Positions 47,349 through 51,601 of a stretch of DNA of 51,601 nucleotides are shown piece after piece. The notes beneath the pieces were generated by a model, which searched no databases, was not told the origin of the DNA, and saw only the letters and a program-made list of their open reading frames with translations. Position 1 is the first letter of the stretch; the number at the start of each line of letters is the position of its first letter. The stretch is from contig DASZLR010000255.1 of assembly GCA_035552275.1 (NCBI GenBank), positions 1 to 51,601 of the forward strand. Reading direction: 5' to 3'. The position numbers and the translations under genes are program-made. This DNA is from DASVLX01 sp035552275 (GTDB lineage: Bacteria; Actinomycetota; Actinomycetes; Mycobacteriales; Pseudonocardiaceae).

Positions 47349-49298
47349 TCAGAGCGTCTCCGGGGGGAGGTACAGGGACCGCTCGGCGGTGGCCCGGAAC
47401 TCGACGAAATCGCACAGTGGATCACCGCGCACCACGGTTTCGGCGACCCACTGGCTGTACAGCCGCCGGACATCGGTCTCATCGGCTCGCGCGACGTGCC
47501 GGAACGACCGCCGGTACAGCTCCGGGTCAACGGACCGCAGGAAGTCCGCGACCGAGCGGCGCAGGTCCGGCGACGGCCGCGCGGGGGCCGGCGCGGCCGG
47601 TTTCAGGCAGTGCAGCACCAGGTCGGCGCCGGCGGTGTTCTCGCTGACGAAATGCTTGAATGTGCCGTGCCGCTTGTCGAAGACATCGGCCTGGACGATG
47701 ACGAAACCGGCGTCCGCGATCGACCGGCGCAGCGCCTCCCACACCGAGGCGGCCGAGTTCATGAACACCATCAGCATCCAGTGCCCCGGCCGCAACACCC
47801 GAAAGCATTCCGCCAGACTGCGCCCCATCAGGCCCTCGTAGGCCGCGACATCCTTGTGCTGCACCCGGTTCACGATCGCCTCGTCGCCGGCGTCGGTGAA
47901 CCGGCCCAGCCACGCTTCCCACAGAAAGTTCATCTCGCTGTAGTTGATGTTCGCACCGAACGGTGGATCGGTGAACACCAGATCGACCGAGTTATCGGGA
48001 ATGCCGGCGAGATCCGTGGCCGAGCCGACCTCGATCGCCACCCGCCCGCGATAGTGCCGCGCGGTCGTTTCCAGATGATCGAGAATGGTGTTCGCCTTGC
48101 GCCGGAACGACACGAACACATTGGGCTCGTCGAAGATGAACGGCACATTGAGCCGGGGCGTGTTGCCGCTGCCGCCCCAGAACCGGAATTCGGACAGCCG
48201 GCTCACCCGGCGATACAGCGAGGTGAACACGAACGCCAGCCCGGCGGCGACTTCGGCGTCCTCGAACCGGTGGATGGTCCGCCAGAGTTGGCTCAGTGCG
48301 GCCAGATTGCGCGGTGTGTAGAGCCGGTCCACCCGGTCCAGCCCATGGTTCTTGGGCTGGCGCAGGCTGACGCCGTCCGGCAGCGGAATGCTCGGGTACC
48401 AGCCGTCGGCCAGCAGCGTCGCGTCGGCGGCCGTTCGCTCGATCAGCCCCAGATCACGAGCATTGGGCTGGTGGGTCACCTCGATCCGCCGGTTTCCGCA
48501 GCAGATATAGCCGATCAGCACCGGTTCCGGGCGAATTCTGGCCAGCCGGGACTTCTTCAGTGGCGCCGCGCACGAGGGGCAGTCGAATTCGCTGAGGATC
48601 TTGTGCTCGCGGGCGATGCGGCCGTATCGGCGGCAGACGTCCCAGAGGTTGAACTGGCACGCGCAGGCCGGGCAACCGACCACAGTGGACCAGACGGTGT
48701 AGAGCAGTTCGGTGTCCTGGCCGCATTCCCGGCAATCGGTCGTGTAGAGCTGGGCGCGCGTGTCGGCCGTCTCGGCGAGCAGCCGGTCGACCGCGCGGCC
48801 GAACACCGCCGGATCGAGGTCGGACAGGAACCGGTCGGCGATGAAGCAGGCGGCCGGCGACAGGTCGCGCAGCACGCAGTCCAGCCCGAGGGTCGACGCG
48901 GCCACTCCGGTCATGCCGCTGCCGGCGAACGGATCGAGCACCAGCCCACCCTCGGGCAGATAGTGCCGCAACAATTCGGCGATGCCCTGCGGCGGCACCT
49001 TGGTGTGGTAGGTGTGCGCGTCGTAGGTGTAGGTGTTCTTGCCCGCCGAGATCGGGCCGGTGGCCGGATGCGCGGGCGTCGGCGCGGGCTGACGGGCGTC
49101 GACGAGCATCGGTGTCCGAGTGGCCGACCGGGACCGGAAAATCCCGTCCGCGCTGGAGATCCGCTCCAGCACCGGCGCCAGCGGCGACCGCGCCACTGTC
49201 GGCGCTGTTGGCTCAGCGAGCTCAGTCAGCTTGACGGCCGCGTCTGACCAGCGTTTTCGTTCGCGCACGCCGGTCGAGGCGAAGGCAGGTGGCACCAC
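47349..49298 (-). CDS. Orphan DNA methyltransferase with two zinc ribbons
   Basis: A 649-residue DNA amino-methyltransferase. Motif I is LDPFAGSGMTG (122-128) for AdoMet binding and motif IV is TDPPFGANINYSEMNF (444-447) for catalysis, a DPPF signature of N6-adenine or N4-cytosine enzymes. Between them lie two probable zinc sites: C189/C192 with C209/C212, and C240/C243 with C266/C267, which may form the target-recognition part. Motif I comes first, the alpha or related order. No restriction nuclease or defence partner is adjacent, so it is an orphan. The first 80 residues are low in homology; GTG at 49298 or the next codon. Confidence 0.75.
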   Translation of the reverse strand: MVPPAFASTGVRERKRWSDAAVKLTELAEPTAPTVARSPLAPVLERISSADGIFRSRSATRTPMLVDARQPAPTPAHPATGPISAGKNTYTYDAHTYHTKVPPQGIAELLRHYLPEGGLVLDPFAGSGMTGVAASTLGLDCVLRDLSPAACFIADRFLSDLDPAVFGRAVDRLLAETADTRAQLYTTDCRECGQDTELLYTVWSTVVGCPACACQFNLWDVCRRYGRIAREHKILSEFDCPSCAAPLKKSRLARIRPEPVLIGYICCGNRRIEVTHQPNARDLGLIERTAADATLLADGWYPSIPLPDGVSLRQPKNHGLDRVDRLYTPRNLAALSQLWRTIHRFEDAEVAAGLAFVFTSLYRRVSRLSEFRFWGGSGNTPRLNVPFIFDEPNVFVSFRRKANTILDHLETTARHYRGRVAIEVGSATDLAGIPDNSVDLVFTDPPFGANINYSEMNFLWEAWLGRFTDAGDEAIVNRVQHKDVAAYEGLMGRSLAECFRVLRPGHWMLMVFMNSAASVWEALRRSIADAGFVIVQADVFDKRHGTFKHFVSENTAGADLVLHCLKPAAPAPARPSPDLRRSVADFLRSVDPELYRRSFRHVARADETDVRRLYSQWVAETVVRGDPLCDFVEFRATAERSLYLPPETL

Positions 49299-49405
49299 GG
49301 GTCGACCCTAGTCACCGGCTCGGAGGTGATTGAGGTCGCGGTCGCCGCAGCTGGACATCAGGCAGACTGTTCCGGGATTGGTACGCCAGGTGAGGAGACC
49401 CATCG

Positions 49406-50470
49406 ATGACGACGGCGCCGGAGCAGATCGAGCTGATGGACAGCGATGACAGTGTTGACAGTGCTCACAGCACGGTCGACATCCTCGCGCTCGCCCGCGA
49501 CCAGGTGCTGGACCGCGGCGTGGGCTTGACCGAGGCCCAGGCACTGCGGGTGTTGCGACTGCCCGACGATCGGCTGTCCGAACTGCTGGACCTGGCGCAC
49601 CAGGTCCGGTTGCGCTGGTGCGGCCCGGAAGTCGAGGTCGAGGGCATCGTCAGCGTGAAGACCGGCGGCTGCCCGGAGGACTGCCACTTCTGCTCGCAGT
49701 CCGGCCGGTTCCCCACCCCGGTGCGCTCGGCCTGGCTGGACGTGCCCGGCCTGGTCGAAGCTGCTCGGCAGACCGCCGCCACCGGGGCCAGCGAGTTCTG
49801 CATCGTGGCCGCCGTGCGCGGGCCGGACGCCCGACTGCTGGACCAGGTGCGGGCCGGCATCCAGGCGATCCGGGACGCCGGGCTGGACATCAACATCGCC
49901 TGCTCGCTGGGAATGCTGACCCAGGACCAGGTAGACGAACTGGTCGAGATGGGCGTGCACCGGTACAACCACAACCTGGAGACCGCGCGCTCGCACTTCC
50001 CGGAGGTGGTCAGCACCCACTCGTGGGAGGAGCGGTGGCAGACCCTGCGGATGGTCCGGGACGCAGGCATGGAGGTGTGCTGCGGTGGCATCATCGGGAT
50101 GGGGGAGACCGTCGAGCAGCGGGCCGAGTTCGCCACGGAACTTGCCGAGCTGGAGCCGGACGAGGTGCCGATGAATTTCCTGATCCCGCAGCCCGGCACG
50201 CCGTACGAGAAGTACGAGATCGTGGAAGGGCGGGACGCGTTGCGCACCATCGGCGCGTTCCGGCTGACCCTGCCGCGCACCATCCTGCGGTTCGCCGGCG
50301 GCCGTGAGCTGACCCTCGGCGACCTGGGCGCGGAGCAGGGCATGCTCGGCGGCGTCAACGCGATCATCGTCGGCAACTACCTGACCAACCTCGGCCGGCC
50401 GGCGCAGCGGGACATCGAGATGCTGGGCGAGCTGAAGATGCCGATCAAGGCGATCAGCGACACGTTGTGA
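49406..50470 (+). CDS. bioB: Biotin synthase
   Basis: A 354-residue radical SAM enzyme that inserts sulfur into dethiobiotin. The CX3CX2C cluster ligands are C89, C93 and C96 in GGCPEDCHFC; further family segments are NIACSLGMLTQ, YNHNLETA and CCGGIIGMGET, and NFLIPQPGTP. The [2Fe-2S] ligand residues lie in these segments. GAGGAG precedes the ATG at 49406 by about 8 nt. No bioA/F/D is in this window. Its stop overlaps the bsaP start. Confidence 0.95.
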   Translation: MTTAPEQIELMDSDDSVDSAHSTVDILALARDQVLDRGVGLTEAQALRVLRLPDDRLSELLDLAHQVRLRWCGPEVEVEGIVSVKTGGCPEDCHFCSQSGRFPTPVRSAWLDVPGLVEAARQTAATGASEFCIVAAVRGPDARLLDQVRAGIQAIRDAGLDINIACSLGMLTQDQVDELVEMGVHRYNHNLETARSHFPEVVSTHSWEERWQTLRMVRDAGMEVCCGGIIGMGETVEQRAEFATELAELEPDEVPMNFLIPQPGTPYEKYEIVEGRDALRTIGAFRLTLPRTILRFAGGRELTLGDLGAEQGMLGGVNAIIVGNYLTNLGRPAQRDIEMLGELKMPIKAISDTL

Positions 50471-50700
50471 CACTCGCCGACATGACCGATACGACTGACG
50501 TGCCAGCGGAAACGACGTTCTGCGTGCACTGCGGCCGGCCGGCGCAGGAGGGCGAGCACGCGGCGTGCGCCCGGCCGGGCGCGGTGTACGAGCCACCCCG
50601 GTTCTGCGCGGTGTGCGCGCGGCGGATGGTGGTTCAGGTGACCCCGACTGGCTGGACCGCGCGGTGCAGCCGGCATGGCGAGATCGCCTCGACCGGCTGA
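50467..50700 (+). CDS. bsaP: Biotin synthase auxiliary protein BsaP
   Basis: A 77-residue cysteine-rich protein (Rv1590-like). C19 and C22 (FCVHCGRPA), C34, C47 and C50 (FCAVCARRM) and C67 could hold zinc or an iron-sulfur cluster. In mycobacteria BsaP is needed for BioB activity. The GTG overlaps the bioB stop (GTGA), so the two are translated together; the fixed bioB-bsaP pair supports the call. Confidence 0.85.
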   Translation: MTLADMTDTTDVPAETTFCVHCGRPAQEGEHAACARPGAVYEPPRFCAVCARRMVVQVTPTGWTARCSRHGEIASTG

Positions 50701-50762
50701 CGACTAGGGTGCTCACTGCCCGCGACCGCGAGTGCCGGCCGTGGAGTGGAGGTTTGCCTGTC

Positions 50763-51374
50763 GTGTCGGAGCAGCCGGCCGTGCCCGCGGCCCCGTCGGA
50801 CACGGACCTGTCGGACCCGAGCCTGCCGGCCGGGCCGGCGGATTTCGTGCTGCCGGCGCGCCAACCGAAAGCGTTCACCAAGGCCGATCTGTTGCCGGCG
50901 GTGAGCATCGCCTCGCTGGTCGCGCTGGTCGGCCTGCCGGTGGCCTGGATCTGGTCACGGCTGGCGCCTCCGGAGCAGGTCGGCGTCAGCACGAACGGCC
51001 AAGTGCTGCCGCTGACCGATGAGAGCTACCACCGGTTCGACGACCTCGCGATCTTCCTGCTGCTCGGCCTGGCCGCCGGCCTGCTGACCGGTGCGGCGAC
51101 CTGGCTGCTGCGCGAGCGGCGTGGCCCGACGATCCTGATCGCGGCGGTGCTCGGCTCGTTGATCGCGGCGTACTTGGCCATGCAGACCGGACTGTCGTTC
51201 GCGGCCGGTCGCTATGTGCTGTCCGGCGCGCCGAAGATCGGCAGCGTGTTCGAGATGGCGCCGCGACTCGAAAGCGGCTGGGTGCTGATCGCCGAGCCGC
51301 TCGGCGCCGCACTGGCCTACGGCGTGCTGGCCGCCTGGCACGGCAGCAAAGACCTCGGCCGCCGCCTCGGCTAG
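50763..51374 (+). CDS. DUF2567 membrane protein (Rv1591-like)
   Basis: A 203-residue protein with four predicted membrane helices: LLPAVSIASLVALVGLPVAWIW, DLAIFLLLGLAAGLLTGAATWLL, PTILIAAVLGSLIAAYLAM and a last helix in WVLIAEPLGAALAYGVLAAW. The loop between helices 1 and 2 is external and carries LPLTDESYHRF. Function unknown; its neighbour order bioB-bsaP-DUF2567 is conserved. GTG at 50763 follows GGAGG by 10 nt; a TAGGGT box at 50705 may be its -10. Confidence 0.8.
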   Translation: MSEQPAVPAAPSDTDLSDPSLPAGPADFVLPARQPKAFTKADLLPAVSIASLVALVGLPVAWIWSRLAPPEQVGVSTNGQVLPLTDESYHRFDDLAIFLLLGLAAGLLTGAATWLLRERRGPTILIAAVLGSLIAAYLAMQTGLSFAAGRYVLSGAPKIGSVFEMAPRLESGWVLIAEPLGAALAYGVLAAWHGSKDLGRRLG

Positions 51375-51521
51375 TGGCATTTGTGCCCCTGCGGCAACGG
51401 AAGATCCGTGTCGAACACGGTGAGCATGTAGCGTGGCTGATTTGTCGAGTCGCGTGTGGACATTGCTCATCACCCCGGAAGTCGCGCGAACGTCGACGTT
51501 ACGGAGTGGTGTGGGTGGCCG

Positions 51522-51555
51522 CACCTGATTTTCGGGCGGGGTTCAATTTCGGGCG
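51522..51555. repeat. Direct repeat of 16 bp near the right edge
   Basis: TTTCGGGCGGGGTTCA appears twice with a 17-bp period, just downstream of a possible gene end on the minus strand. Approximate ends. The sequence from 51375 to here shows nothing else recognisable. Confidence 0.5.
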
Positions 51556-51559
51556 GGGT

Positions 51560-51601
51560 TCAGTTGCGTCGGTGGATGAGGTTGGTTCGGGGTCGTTGTT
51601 G
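51560..51601 (-). CDS. Possible 3' end of a minus-strand gene (partial)
   Basis: The minus-strand frame from the window edge encodes 13 residues, QQRPRTNLIHRRN, and stops with TGA. The basic ending would fit a nucleic-acid-binding or mobile-element protein, but this is far too short to call. The 16-bp repeat follows directly after the stop. Confidence 0.2.
   Translation of the reverse strand, partial: QQRPRTNLIHRRN

Noticed and set aside
1..51601. CRISPR array, tRNA or rRNA genes, intact insertion sequences
   Set aside because: No regularly spaced repeats, no cloverleaf with the T-loop pattern outside genes, no transposase motif with inverted repeats. All gaps between genes are short except 46941-47348.

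Overview
The window is high-GC chromosomal DNA (about 70% G+C, many GTG starts, GTGA/ATGA stop-start overlaps, strong codon bias) from an actinomycete. Gene content and order resemble mycolate-group and Pseudonocardiaceae-type genomes, including conserved blocks that I recognise from Mycobacterium tuberculosis (Rv2185c-Rv2174, Rv1701/Rv1708-Rv1713, Rv1589-Rv1591) and Streptomyces (glkA-pfkA-aroH region). The exact genus cannot be fixed from the sequence alone. No tRNA, rRNA, CRISPR array or intact insertion sequence was found.

Layout: 1-1.13 kb, ImmA/IrrE-like metallopeptidase (cut by the left edge) followed 3 nt later by a PIN-domain protein. 1.2-10.9 kb, a core block: SRPBCC protein, ArsA-like ATPase, CxxCPxC protein and ROK glucokinase in one operon; then an F420/FMN-type oxidase-fold protein, a membrane protein, an esterase, a secreted GH16 glucanase, an acyltransferase, a DEDDh exoribonuclease, a phosphofructokinase with the residues of PPi-dependent enzymes, and a small-molecule kinase. 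10.9-14.7 kb, DUF6247-like protein, then an iron-uptake module (EfeU-EfeO fusion and Tat-exported DyP peroxidase EfeB) behind two DtxR/IdeR-type iron boxes. 14.9-16.3 kb, class II DAHP synthase. 16.3-18.5 kb, an accessory cassette on the minus strand: a membrane-anchored protein, a secreted HNH-type nuclease and a putative cytosolic immunity protein. 18.6-25 kb, pknL, its divergent HTH partner, a phytoene-synthase-like enzyme, MptB-like mannosyltransferase and UppP. 25.1-25.6 kb, a ribbon-helix-helix antitoxin with a truncated toxin remnant and a twin operator. 25.6-31.4 kb, a self-contained fructose PTS operon (regulator, FruK, EIIA, EIIBC, HPr, EI). 31.5-39.0 kb, chromosome maintenance and housekeeping: xerD, parA-like, scpA, scpB, rluB, cmk, plsC-like, der. 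39.0-40.9 kb, a NarL-type two-component system. 41.0-42.3 kb, divergent TetR regulator and deazaflavin-dependent reductase sharing twin operators. 42.3-47.2 kb, tex and helR, the latter with a rifamycin-associated element upstream. 47.3-49.3 kb, an orphan zinc-ribbon DNA methyltransferase. 49.4-51.4 kb, bioB, bsaP and a DUF2567 membrane protein. The last 200 bases hold a short direct repeat and what may be the end of a further gene.

Functionally most genes are core: central sugar phosphorylation (glk, pfk, fruK/PTS), the entry to the shikimate pathway, cell-envelope synthesis (mptB, uppP, acyltransferases, pknL), chromosome segregation (ParA/ScpAB/XerD) and biotin synthesis. The most unusual points are the secreted nuclease/immunity cassette inserted between aroG and pknL, the RAE-helR locus with a long leader and a nearby hairpin, the toxin remnant fused in frame to an antitoxin, the ImmA/PIN pair, and the orphan methyltransferase. 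All functions come from motif recognition by eye; no database search was run.
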